DNA of 64,000 nt. It comes from Desmodesmus armatus. Its lineage: Eukaryota; Chlorophyta; Chlorophyceae; Sphaeropleales; Scenedesmaceae. The position numbers were made by a program, and so were the translations under genes. The DNA is taken from the NCBI GenBank assembly GCA_007449985.2, contig VIIQ02000730.1, positions 62,001 to 126,000 of the forward strand. The letters are read 5' to 3'. This document shows, in pieces, positions 46,369-57,070 of the stretch (its first letter is position 1; each line of letters opens with the position of its first letter). The notes under the pieces are model-generated. The model ran no database searches and had not been told where the DNA came from. It worked only from the letters and a program-made list of their open reading frames with translations.

Positions 46369-49300
46369 CTAGTTGTTTTCCGCAACGGCCTCACTCTGCT
46401 CTGTGTCACTCTGCTCCATGTCACCCTGCACCATGGCGCCCTGCCCCATGTCACCCAAACTCGACTCAACATGCTCCGTGCCGCCATACTCCATGACTAA
46501 GGCGGCTGGCCACTGGCACTGAAGGTTGCCACTTTGATGCTCTGGCCAGGGGGGTTCACGCGGTTCGCAGCAACTCACCATGCCTCTGGTGCACCGCCGA
46601 ATCAAAGCAGCAATGACCCGCAGCAACCTGAAGGCTGGGGACATCGCCCGCAAAATCAAGAGCAGGTTCATCGAGATGAAACCTGTGATCAACAAAAGCC
46701 CGAGGGCAACAAACACAGTGTGTGCATCATACAGCGTGGTGCTGTCGGCTTCCACGGATTCGCTGAAAAGTGCCAGGCACAGCCACACAATGAGGGAGAG
46801 ACAGCATGTAGATGCCAGATGCACCCGGTGCACCAGTGGCTGTGCATAGGGCTGTGCGATCACCTGCACAGCAGCACTAAACAGCAAAATCAACTGCATC
46901 ACAAGCAGCGCGTAGTAAGCCTGGAAAGTGAAGTGGAACACAGACACTGCAGCCATCAACACAGTCTGGGCAGTCCAGACAGCCTCCCACCACGGTTTGC
47001 TCTCTGTGTAGCTGCGGAACAAGAAGCCATAGTGCTCCCAGAATGCAGCATCACCACCACATCCAGCACCTGCAGGAGTTCCTCCTGCTTCTACACAATC
47101 CACTGATATCTTCAGCTTGTTGTGCCGCAAGAATACAAACAAACCCACGGGCACAAAGATGCATAGCAACAGCGCAGCAGGCACGCCAAAAACAGCGCCC
47201 AGGGTCTGTGCCAGCCTGCAAAGCACTCCTGCTGGATATCGCTGACCCAATACCCTTCAGCGTGGTTCCTGATGGCATACTCAGGGTGAGGCTGCTTGCC
47301 GGCAACATCAATAGGCAGGCAGGCAAAGAAGCTCAGAGCAGCCCTGACGAGCACGGGATGCCCTTAGAATGCAGTAACAAGCAGTGTCACACGCAGCCTG
47401 CTCCAAAAGTGAAACTTGGGTACTCCCTGGCTGGTGCTTGCCTTGACAGTGCATGATTTTGTCACCCTTTTGCAGACAAGCAGCAAATTCATCAGCACAG
47501 CACATCCCACGACAAGGAGCAAACCCACAACAAAGTATGCGAGCGTCCGCTGCAGTGCCAAGGGCAGCCTGCTGGGAACGTAGTGCGGGAGCCAGCAATC
47601 CATCATCATACCCGTTCCCAAAATCATGGATGCTGCATTAGTCACTTCCACTTGTGGCGTGATAAATGTAGGCCAGGGGATGGGAATGATGCTCAGCAAT
47701 ACCACGTACTGCACGTACTGCACCAACACCTTGATCAGGTCTGCGGGGCGCAGCGACCTGTCCCTACGCTTGTTGTCTTCCCAAGTCGCATGCACCAAAA
47801 TGATCAAAAACAACACAGTCACACCCGTCTGCAGCATAAATATACCCAGATGCAACCTGGGTGCCATGCACCTGCCACATCGCAGGAATGCCGTGGTCCC
47901 AAAGCCCTCAGCGCACTGACCACAAAGGTTGCCAGTGTGGCCTGGCGAACACACCCCGCCCTGGTTACAAGACGTGCTGACTGGGCACTTGTGCATCTGC
48001 AACGACCTGGGTGAGCTGTGCCAGTATCCAACAACAGGGCTGACAATGTCGGCGCTGCATTCTGCATTGTCTGGGCATGGCTGACAAGACGTGCCATTGT
48101 GCTCAAAGCTGTAGGTGAACGGTGGACAGCACAGGCATGTGCTTCCACTACCCCCATCAAACTCACCAACCCCACAAGGTCGCCTGAACAAAACAACAGA
48201 GCGGTTGCACTTTGTCAACCGCTCACCCTGACCAAACACACCAGGTTGGATGTCCAGGGTGGATGACTTTACGGCAACACCATCTGGGCCGTATGGAGCA
48301 ACGCGAGAGGATGCGCTGGCCAGGACAGCATTGTCAGCCAACTGAACCCCTTCAGCAAACAACAGGCTGGCAGCTGCGTCTAGAACGAAAGCACCACCTG
48401 GCAGCCCCACAGCCAAGTTGCCAAGCAACATCGTGCCATTCAGGAGATGCACCGTTCCTACATCAAGAACGGCAACAGCACCCCCACCCAACTTTGTACG
48501 GCGGTCCTCTATGCTGGTGTTGTTCTTGATGATGGAGCCTAACACAGTGACACGACCCGCGTCTCTCACAACAAGACCCCCACCAGAAGCATTAGCAGTG
48601 TTGCCGCTGATGGTACTGCTACGGATGGTCACTGTGGCATTGCCCGCAACAGCCATGCCACCACCGCTATAGCCACCTTTGTTGTTGCACACCAAACTGT
48701 TTCCCACAAGCGCAAGCTCAGCATGGTCTCCCACAAACATCCCGCCGCCACGGTCCAACAAGCATGTATTGTTGCACACAACACTACTTCCCTCAATGCT
48801 TGCCTCACCCCTGCCAACAACAGCCAAACCTCCACCACTGCCCCCTATGCTGGTGTTGTTCACAACACGACTCCCTCCTGACAACACAAGGGCGGCCTTG
48901 TCTGATACACCCACACCACCACCAGAGGCGTTCAACGCCCTGTTGCCTGTGATTACGCTACCACCAGCAACAACCACAGTGCTGTTGTCCGCAGCCAAAA
49001 TGCCCCCAGGCTGGCCATATGCGGTGTTTGCTGCTAGGACACTGCCTATTACATGCAGCCATGCCTCGTCACCGGCAGCAATGGCTGTTGCATTGTTGCT
49101 GCTGATTGTTGTGTTGCGCACCACCATGTGCGCGCTGTCAGCAACACATAAGACAGCATGCGCACCAAGCGCCCCTGCAAGTGACACCCCTGTGATGGTG
49201 CTGTCGCTGATGCTGACTGTGGTGTTGCCACAGATCGTCACCAAGCATGAAGGCCTGGCACACTCGGTGTCCCACACCACACCTCGGGAGCGCTGCTGGA

Positions 49301-49712
49301 AAGGCCCAAGCAGTTCAGCGTGCACCCCAACCCTCACAGGGCCGCCGCTGCACTCCATGCTGGCTCTGCTGATGCCCCCTTGGGAGTTGCCAGCAATGCT
49401 GATAAGGCAATCTGCTGCTGCCAGCGGCGGTGCTGTTGCCGCCCTGGCTGCCACCGCAGCTGCCCGGGGTGCCACAGCCCCTGTTGTCGGCGCCACATCA
49501 GAAGCTGGCCTTGCTGAGGTTACCCGCCTGCTGCTGCTGCTGCTGCTGCTGCTGTGTTCGGCGGTGCTGCCTGCAGGCTTAAGCCTGCAGTGCCTGTCAG
49601 CAGCATGAGGACCCCTAGAGCCCTGAGCAGGTGGGACAGGAGGACAGCAGGGAGGCATGAATGCTGGGTCAGAGAGATTCCGGCATCTTCTATGACCCCT
49701 ATTGCGCATCAA
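46369..49712 (-). CDS. Beta-helix, Cys-rich, multi-pass membrane protein (copy E), frame interrupted
   Basis: Large surface protein; role unknown. The main ORF is 49712-47364. The N-terminal half is a right-handed beta-helix of polymorphic-outer-membrane-protein type: repeated N-x-[ST] sites, GGG turns and units such as GGGLVVRDAGRVTVLGS. A Cys-rich segment follows (CCPPFTYSFEHNGTSCQPC, CSPGHTGNLCGQC), then about nine membrane segments. Copy F supplies the reference. Relative to F, E has an in-frame TAA at 47366-47364 where F has TGT. It also has one base too few in a five-A run (47188-47192, plus strand), after which the frame resumes to 46369. Near the N-terminus one base is missing at CCC 49523-49525: the hydrophobic leader (RALGVLMLLTGTAGLSLQ) lies in the other frame, so the stated start may be wrong. 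It is either a pseudogene or affected by assembly errors. Confidence 0.8.
49571..49590. repeat. 20-bp perfect palindrome in copy E leader
   Basis: CTGCAGGCTTAAGCCTGCAG is its own reverse complement. It lies in the codons for AGLSLQ of the leader; copy F has the same place with one mismatch on one arm. Confidence 0.8.
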
Positions 49713-50424
49713 CGTGTGATCGCAGCCTGCTCGCTCTGAAGAGACACCCTCTAGCTAGAGAGTGCAGATCTGCTTGTACTGGCACAGGTCAGCAACAGCT
49801 CAACTGCAGGTTTGGCGGTCTGGCAGGACGAGAGACTCGTATGTGCTTTGGGTAACATACCTCATTGCGCTGGGCGCTGGACACCATTGGAACAGCCGGT
49901 TCATGCCGACAGCAAGAACATCAGTTCTGGGGATTCATGAGGTGATCATGCCGTGATACTGTATTGCAGTTGTTTCGTAAGGATGAGGGACACCAATCAG
50001 GCTGAAATCGTGCAACAACCCTTAAGACAGTTTGAAAGCGACCTTCACCCGACCGCCCCTTTGCCTGGGAGTGAGGGTTAACGGCACCCCACACCCTCTC
50101 TAAGCATTATATAAAGTAACTGCAGCGCTCCGCGATTGTCAGACGTCGCAAACCTGCCAGCAGTGCATTGAGTCTGTTTGGCTTCTGCGCTGTCAGTGCT
50201 TGCGATACATGGAATGATGAGGTAAGCGCGCTATTTTCGTCAAGCTCGTCCAGCGGTGTTGTGTGGCTGGCAGGATTCCCAACTCACTTGCAGTTGAACT
50301 GCATGCAGCTGATCAGGATGGTGCAGCCGTATCCGAGGATCACAGGGAAGCACAGGAGCAAGCTGCAACCACACGTCTGTTCATGGTATCGAGACTGTGA
50401 AGTTCTGCTGCAACTCATTCATGT
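49713..50424. promoter_or_regulatory. Head-to-head promoter region between copies E and F
   Basis: This 712-base region separates the divergent pair. It holds a good TATA box toward F. No equally clear element toward E was seen. No other gene is visible. Confidence 0.5.
50108..50115 (+). promoter_or_regulatory. TATA box of copy F
   Basis: TATATAAA lies about 310 bases upstream of the F start codon and is the clearest TATA match in the region between E and F. Confidence 0.6.
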
Positions 50425-53400
50425 ATGCCTCTCCTGCTGCTTTGTTGCTGTTCACTTGCTCTCAGGGCTCTAGGGGTCCTGCTGTTGGTAGTAGGCTCCG
50501 CAGGCTTAAGCCTACAGGCAGCACCACCAAAGTCAGCACCAGCAGCAGCAGGCGGACACGCAGTCACACCAGCAGTGGCAAAAGTACCTGATGTGGCACC
50601 GCGAGCAGCTGCTGTGGCAGCCAGGGCGGCAACAGCCCTTCCGCCGCCAGGAGCAGGTTGCCTTGTCAGCATTGCTGGCAACTCCCAAGGGGGCATCAGC
50701 AGAGCCAGCATGGAGTGCAGCGGCGGCCCTGTGAGGGTTGGGGTGCACGCTGAACTGCTTGGGCCTTTCCAGCAGCGCTTCCGAGGTGTGGTGTGGGACA
50801 CCGAGTGTGCCAGGCCTTCATGCTTGGTGACGATCTGTGGCAACACCACAGTCAGCATCAGCGACAGCACCATCACAGTGGTGTCACTTGCAGAGGTGCT
50901 TGCTGCGCATGCTGTCTTATGTGTTGCTGATAGCACTCACATGGTGGTGCGCAACACAACCATCAGCAGCAACAATGCAACAGCCATTGCTGCTGTTGAC
51001 GAGGCATGGCTGCATGTGCTTGGCAGTGTCCTGGCAGCAAACACCGCATATGGCCAGTCTGGGGGGTTCTGGCTGTGAACAGCAGCACTGTGGTCATTGC
51101 TGGTGGCAGTGTGATCACAGGCAACAGGGCGTTGAACGCCTTTGGTGGTGGTGTTGGTGTATCAGACAAGGCCGTCCTTGTGTTGTCAGGAGGGAGTCGT
51201 GTTGTGAACAACACCAGCATAGGGGGCAATGGCGGAGGGTTGGTTGTGGGTGGCGATGCTGAAGCACACATAGGCAAGCAAAGTGTCGTGTGCAACAACC
51301 ACGCGAGCTTATTTGATGCTGGTGGTGGCATGGCTGTGGTAGACCGAGGCCAGCTTGCACTTACGGGTGGCAGTGTGGTGTGCAACAACATAGGCGGTGT
51401 TGCAGGAGGGGGCTTGGTGTTATCACACAATGCATCAGTCTTGATCCGCAATGCCAGCGTCAGCAGCAATCTTGCCCATGGTGCTTGTAGCGTTCTTATT
51501 GGTGCATGCGTGCTTTTGTGTACACCTGTCAGAGCAGCTTGCATTACAGGTGTGACATGTGTGATGCAGTTACTCTGCCTGTTGCCAGCCCAGCCATTTA
51601 GGCCGTGCACCCGCCACATTCATTGGTGGTGCATGGATCTAGCTTACAGACATGTAGCCGTCGTAACCCCGGGCTCGCCAGCTTTTGGCCCGTTAGAGCA
51701 GCCAGAGCCAGTTGTCAGCCAGTTGTCTGTGTTCAGTCTCGGTCGATAGACGTGGTCTCCCGAGCTCTCAGTTGTCGTTTCAGGTTTCAAACTCAGTTAA
51801 TTGAGTGTCTCTCCTGGGTTCCAGTTATCTTCTGTGTCTCTTGAGATTTTACATCTGAAGATCGCTAGTGGTGCTCACCTCTCGCGTCGCGATTGTGGGC
51901 AGCATCCCTCTCCCTTTCTAGTCGCAGCCTTTCAGTCTTATGGCGGAGGCATTGGTGTCCTTGGCAGCAGTCGTGTTGTCGTTGTTGATTCCGTCATTGC
52001 TAACAACACCAGCATGCAGCAGGGTGACCCAGATGGGTTGGGTGGAGGTGCTGTTGCTGCTCTGGGGGGTTCTGTGGTGGAGATGCACAGTGGCACCCGG
52101 TTGTTGGGCAATCGAGCAATTGGGCTGCCAGGTGGTGCTTTTGCACTGGGTGACACTGCCAGCCTGACGTTTGCTGCAGGAGTAGAGTTGTCTGACAATA
52201 CTGTCGTGGCCAACATGTCGTCCCCGCTCCTGCCTTTTGGTCCAACGGTGTTGCACTAGATGCATCAACGCTGGACATTCAGCCTGGAGTGTTTGGCGAG
52301 GGCGCGCCGTTGACAAAGTGCAACCGCTCTATTGCTTTGTTCCGGCGGCCGTGTGGGGTGGGCGAGTTTGACGGGGGTGGTGGAAGCACATGTGTGTGCT
52401 GTCGTCTGTTCACATACAGCTTTGAGGCCAATGTGAATGTTTGCAAGAAGTGCCCCGATAATGCACAATGCAGTGCTGATGTTGTCAGCCCTGTTGCAGA
52501 GTACTGGCACAGTTCGCCAAGGTCGTTGCAGATGCACAAGTGCCCAATATCTGGGTCATGCACAAAGGCGCGATGTGTTCGGCAGGGCACACAGGAAACC
52601 TTTGTGGTGCATGCACGGAGGGGTATGGGGCCACATCGCCCCTGCAGTGCGAGAAGTGCAAACCTCCCCAGCTGCAGCTGGGCTTGTATGGGCTGTTTGT
52701 TGCTGGCACGGTGTTGTTTGTCACGATCCTGGCTCTACTCACTTGGCAGGACAACAAAGATGAGGACAGGTCGCTGCGTGCCTCAGACCTCCTCAAGGTG
52801 CTCGCACATTTTTTGCAGTACCTGGTCATCATAGGCGGTATTTCAGTACCGTGGCCGGCATTCCTGGCTGGTTTGTTCACTTCTGCAGCTATGGTGTTTG
52901 CAGTGGCATCTGGCGAGGTGTTGTCGCCGGATTGCTGGCTGCCGCACTACCTGCCTACCATCAAGCTGCCCTTGGCTGTGCAGCGGCAGCTGTTGAACTT
53001 CTTTGGGGCTGTGTTTGTTGCGTTGGTGTGCATTGTGTTGATGAACCTGCTGCATGTCTGCCACAGGGTATGGCATGCATGCAGGCACAGGCCCAGAAGG
53101 GGACGCAGCAGGCCGCCAGCACCCCAGCTGCATTTCTAGAGCAGGTTGCGTGTGACGCTGCTGGTGACTGCTTTCTGTGCTTACCCCACTCTGGTCAAGA
53201 CTGCTTTGAGCTTCTTTGCGTGCCTGCACATTGATATCGCCAGCAAGCAGCCTCACCCTGAGTATGCCATCAGGAATCACACCGCAGGGTATTGGGTCAG
53301 CGACATTCAGCAGGAGTGCTTTGCAGGCTGGCACAGACCCTGGGCGCTGGGTTTTGGCATTCCGGCCGTTGTTGTGTTGTGCCTGGGTGTGCCATTTGCT

Positions 53401-53940
53401 CTGTGTTGGTTCTTGTGGTACAGCAAGCCAAAGATGGCAGACACGGCGTTTCAGGAGCACTATGGCTTTCTCTACCGTGACTACACCGATAGCAAGCCAT
53501 GGTGGGAGGCTGTTTGGGCTGGTCAGACTGTGCTACTGACTGCGGTATCTGTCTTCCATTTCACCTTCCAGGCCTACTATGCTCTTCTTGTAATGGAACT
53601 GATTCTTCTGATGAGCGTTGCTGTGCAAGTGTACGCACAGCCCTATGCACAGCCTGTGCTGCACCGGCTGCATCTGGCATCCACATGTTCTCTCTTCCTG
53701 ATTGTGTGGCTATCCATGGCGCTTTTCAGTGCATCTGTGGAAGCCAACAGTGCAATCTTGAGTCGTGCACACAACGCTTTTGGTGTAGGAATCATTCTGA
53801 TTGGTTCTGGTTATGTGTTAGGGTGTTTGGTCATGATAATGCGGGCTGCAAGTGCTAGCCCCTTGGTGCGCGGCTGCACCTCTCGTGCAGCTGCTTGGCT
53901 GCGAAAGCACACAGGTGTCATGGCAGCTGCCCAGCCATAG
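50425..53940 (+). CDS. Beta-helix, Cys-rich, multi-pass membrane protein (copy F), frame interrupted
   Basis: Divergent paralogue of E; role unknown. It starts with a signal peptide (MPLLLLCCCSLALRALGVLL). Beta-helix repeats, the Cys-rich segment and about nine membrane segments (PWPAFLAGLFTSAAM to IILIGSGYVLGCLVMIM) follow, ending at 53940. One intron (51481-51921, donor GTGCTT, acceptor CCCTTTCTAG) is phase-consistent and absent from E. Three one-base gaps relative to E break the frame: a G run at 51061-51066, CCAACGG at about 52242-52247, and GG at 52567-52568. TAG at 53137-53139 stands where E has TGG, but 53056-53139 could instead be an 84-nt intron (AGG|GTATGG ... TTTCTAG|AGC) that keeps the frame. 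The number and common direction of gaps suggest base-calling loss; decay is the alternative. Confidence 0.8.
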
Positions 53941-53986
53941 GTATCCAAAGTGGCAGTTGATAGCGGCGTTGTGGACTAGCCCCTAG

Positions 53987-54224
53987 AGCATGCTGCATTG
54001 CACGTACTTTGTGGGGTGTTTTCCCGAAGAGTCTGCTGCATATGTTCAATTGTGTGTGGAAATCATGTCGATTCAGGCCCAAGGCCAATGATTGAGGAGC
54101 ATGCCTGAAGCATGCTGCATTGCATGTATTGTGTTGAGTGTTGTCCCGAAGAATCTGCTGCGTGTGTTCGGTTGTGTGTGGAAAGCATGTTGATTTAGGC
54201 CCAAGGCCAATGGTTGAGGAGCGC
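53987..54224 (+). repeat. 122-bp tandem duplication downstream of copy F
   Basis: Two copies beginning AGCATGCTGCATTGCA at 53987 and 54109 share a conserved layout, including TGTGTGTGGAAA and AGGCCCAAGGCCAATG. They have diverged at a modest number of sites and have no coding role. Confidence 0.75.
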
Positions 54225-54334
54225 CAGCAGCAGTCACCACCGTTTCTGTAGGAGGCTGCGTATGTTGCTGCTTTGTTTGCATCTACACGTGAAGCAATCA
54301 ATTGCATATTGGTCAGCCAGCCCTTAGTACAGGT

Positions 54335-54463
54335 CAGTACAGTACAGTACAGTACAGTACAGTACAGTACAGTACAGTACAGTACAGTACAGTACAGTAC
54401 AGTACAGTACAGTACAGTACAGTACAGTACAGTACAGTACAGTACAGTACAGTACAGTACAGT
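54335..54463 (+). repeat. (CAGTA)25 microsatellite
   Basis: Twenty-five perfect copies of CAGTA at 54335-54459 are followed by a partial unit. All ORFs across it on both strands are artefacts of the repeat. Confidence 0.97.
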
Positions 54464-54469
54464 CAGTGT

Positions 54470-55083
54470 GCATCCATGGCTCAAGGCTGCCTGGGTTGTT
54501 CATCCTGTCCTTCCGGCTGCCATATCTGTGTTCCATGACCTTCATACAGGCCTACTGCGCTAAGATTAGTAGGCATGTATCGCGTGTTGCTGCTAGCCTC
54601 TAGCTGCTAGGTGTCTATTTTTGAGTTCCCCCGCACACTGTGACTTCTTCACAACAGACGCACAGCCACTGCTGTACATGCTGCATCTGGCATCCATAAG
54701 CGCTTTTGGTGTGGCTGCCCCTGGTGCTTTTCAGTGCGATGGTGTTGGTACACAGCGTCACAATGGCAGTGGGCACATTGCTGTTGGTGTGGTCACGGCG
54801 GTGTTGCCTTGCAGCTTTGGCTTGGTGTGCTTCTGCCGTGCCTCGCAAATCTGTGACTTTGGGTCGGCTCCTTGCAACAGGTGTTGCCATGGCCTGGCGC
54901 CAGGCTTCTTCTTCGGTGTTGCTGAATTATCGAAACATTGCACACGAGGCGAGCAAGATGCTGCCACCAATAGGTGCCCAATCATCAGTTGGCCTGCGGA
55001 CTGGTAGCCCCTGGAACAAGACACGGCAGTTTGCAAGAGCCACATTCAGAGGGCAAGCGCCAGAGGGCAACTGTTGTGGCTGA
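54470..55083 (+). pseudogene. Truncated third copy (G) of the E/F membrane protein
   Basis: Directly after the microsatellite the sequence matches the membrane part of F: CCATGG..GAGGCTG/CTGGG, then the VFHF-like stretch (here VFHDLHTGLLR), a gap at about 54560-54650, then CTGCATCTGGCATCC as in F's LHLAST segment, and hydrophobic coding up to a stop at 55083 (VWLPLVLFSAMVLVHS). Beta-helix and Cys-rich parts are absent. It is a decayed fragment. Confidence 0.65.
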
Positions 55084-56560
55084 GTGGATGCTGCCCTTGG
55101 TGCTTGTGACCTGTACTTTCACACCACACAGATCTGTTTGGCAGCCGATCTGTGGCAGCTGCCCAGACTGGGCCTTCATGGCATTGTGGGTGAACCAAGG
55201 TGCCCATTGAGCTCCATGCCCTACTGGACCTGGCTTCTGAGCCAAGTTTGGCGTGCTCAGCACGAGTCATGTGACGTTGATGTAGCAAGTGATGACAGGG
55301 AGGGGTGTGGGGCGTTGCCTGCCGCTTCTCAAGTGCGTGGTGTCAGGTCAGCAGCCCTGCTGCTGAGAAGATTTGCAGGCATGTAGTTCCTGACCTTTCT
55401 GTGTCTCGTCTGGGCCCCCCTGGCAGGTTGTGTCACGTCTGCATGCATACCTTGGCATGTCTGTGTTCTCATAATGTCTTTTGCAGCTGCACTGTCACAT
55501 AAAATGTATGGGCTTGTCGCATTGCTACGGTTGTATTGCTGTTGTTTGGCAGTGACAGTGATGACTGGTTAGGCTTCAGGCGGTTCGGACTGTGCGCATG
55601 CCCTTGCAAGCAGTGTTGGAACCTGCTGTAGCGGCAGGGTGTGCTGATTGGCAAGTTGCAACACTGCCAGTGATTGATGCTGCTGACGCGCAGCTTGGGC
55701 ATGTCACATTACCAGACCTGCGATGCAGAGCGTGTGCATTGTGCGGCTGCACCTGTTACAAGCCTTCACTGCTGCTAAGAGGCACTGCATTGTGGTTGTG
55801 CTGGTACAACTGGCCAGTACCATGGTGACTCAGGCACAGGTTGTGATCATACGTGCAACGACTGGGCGTGCATATGCGGGTGTGGTTCAGGCCAACATCG
55901 TTGTCGTCACCACCGTAACACGCTGTGTCAGAAGCAATGACTTGGATGAAGTATGCAACAGGATTGGTACATATACAAGATTCCGGCTTGGGAACGAATG
56001 CAATCAAGCAATGCGTGTGGAGGAGAGGGGTTTCATGTGCACCCCATCACGTATTGCTGAAACATCAAGTCACTCAGCAACATGAGCCCGTGGCCAGAAC
56101 TTCTGGTGACGGTCACACATTCCCTGCTGACCTGCATCCATCGAATCAAAAAGAATGTTGCACCTGTAGCTATAAGCTCAAGAGCTTGCGCCAGCCATTT
56201 ACTGATGTCGCAGGGATGGGGAAATAATCTACAGGGAAACATCACAAAGAGGATATACCTGATAGTTGCAGACGCTTTTGCAACTAGATGGTCAACACCA
56301 GCCCCAAAGTCCTCCGAGGAAGCTCTGCTGAGAGTACAAAATGCCTAGGCGCAGTCATTGGAACCACAAGTGGGGCCATGGCCCCACCTAAACAACTGGG
56401 ACAGTCTAAAGGTCATCCCACCATGCCCTGATCTATGCCATGTGATTACCCATAGCCAATCGAGCATGCTGCATGCCGCCATACCCCTTGACAAACACAA
56501 CTGGCCACTGGCACCGAATGTTGCCGCTGGCCAGCTGGCTGCTGCAGCAGCAGCAGCTGC
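55080..56560 (+). repeat. Second copy of the 44.8-46.5 kb duplicated segment
   Basis: This direct repeat of the segment downstream of member C ends at about 56340-56560 in sequence matching the 3' end region of copy E. It lies between fragment G and the D1 promoter. No gene is supported inside. Confidence 0.6.
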
Positions 56561-57070
56561 TGAACCTCTATGGTGTGCGCTGCTGGCAGACTGTGTATTG
56601 TGCTACTTTTGTGGGCAAGATTGCGGTTTAGTGGCAGGTTCACCCTTTGTGTTTTGGCTAGGCTGGAAGATTACGCGCAGCGGTTCCTAACAACCCTGCT
56701 TTACGTGACCAGCATGCGTCTCATCAATTCTTTCCTCTCGCCCTCCCTGTACGTATCGGCCACCATTCAACTGAACAAATGCTGGTTTGATCGGCTTGTT
56801 TCTGATCACACGAAACAATTTGGCGCGCGGCGGTTTCGTAAACCTCTGCCTGTTTGTACGCGAGCAGCTTGTTAAATATGCTGCAGTAACCACAGACGTA
56901 TATCTTGTTCAAGGTTTGGTTTCGGGATTATTTAGTGCAGAGCTGTTGCATCAGGCCTGTTGCTGCTTTCTATCGAAATATCTCAGCCCGCAACCCACAG
57001 CTCGGCCTGCTAGCTGCTCAACTACTTCCCATCAAGGACAGTGCACCTGTTGCTGACAGCAACGGCTCCC
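56561..57070 (+). promoter_or_regulatory. D1 upstream region, homologous to that of member C
   Basis: From about 56748 the sequence parallels 42040-42391 (TTTGATCGGCTTGTTT, GGCGCGCGG, then TTAAATATGC at 56872, then CCCACAGCTCGGCCTGCTAGC). The duplication that made D therefore included the promoter and 5' leader. Confidence 0.6.

Noticed and set aside
51481..51921. Transposon insertion in copy F
   Set aside because: No target-site duplication or terminal repeats; the phase and splice signals fit an intron.
54273..54563. Plus- and minus-strand ORFs made of STVQY or CTVLY repeats
   Set aside because: They are translations of the CAGTA microsatellite.
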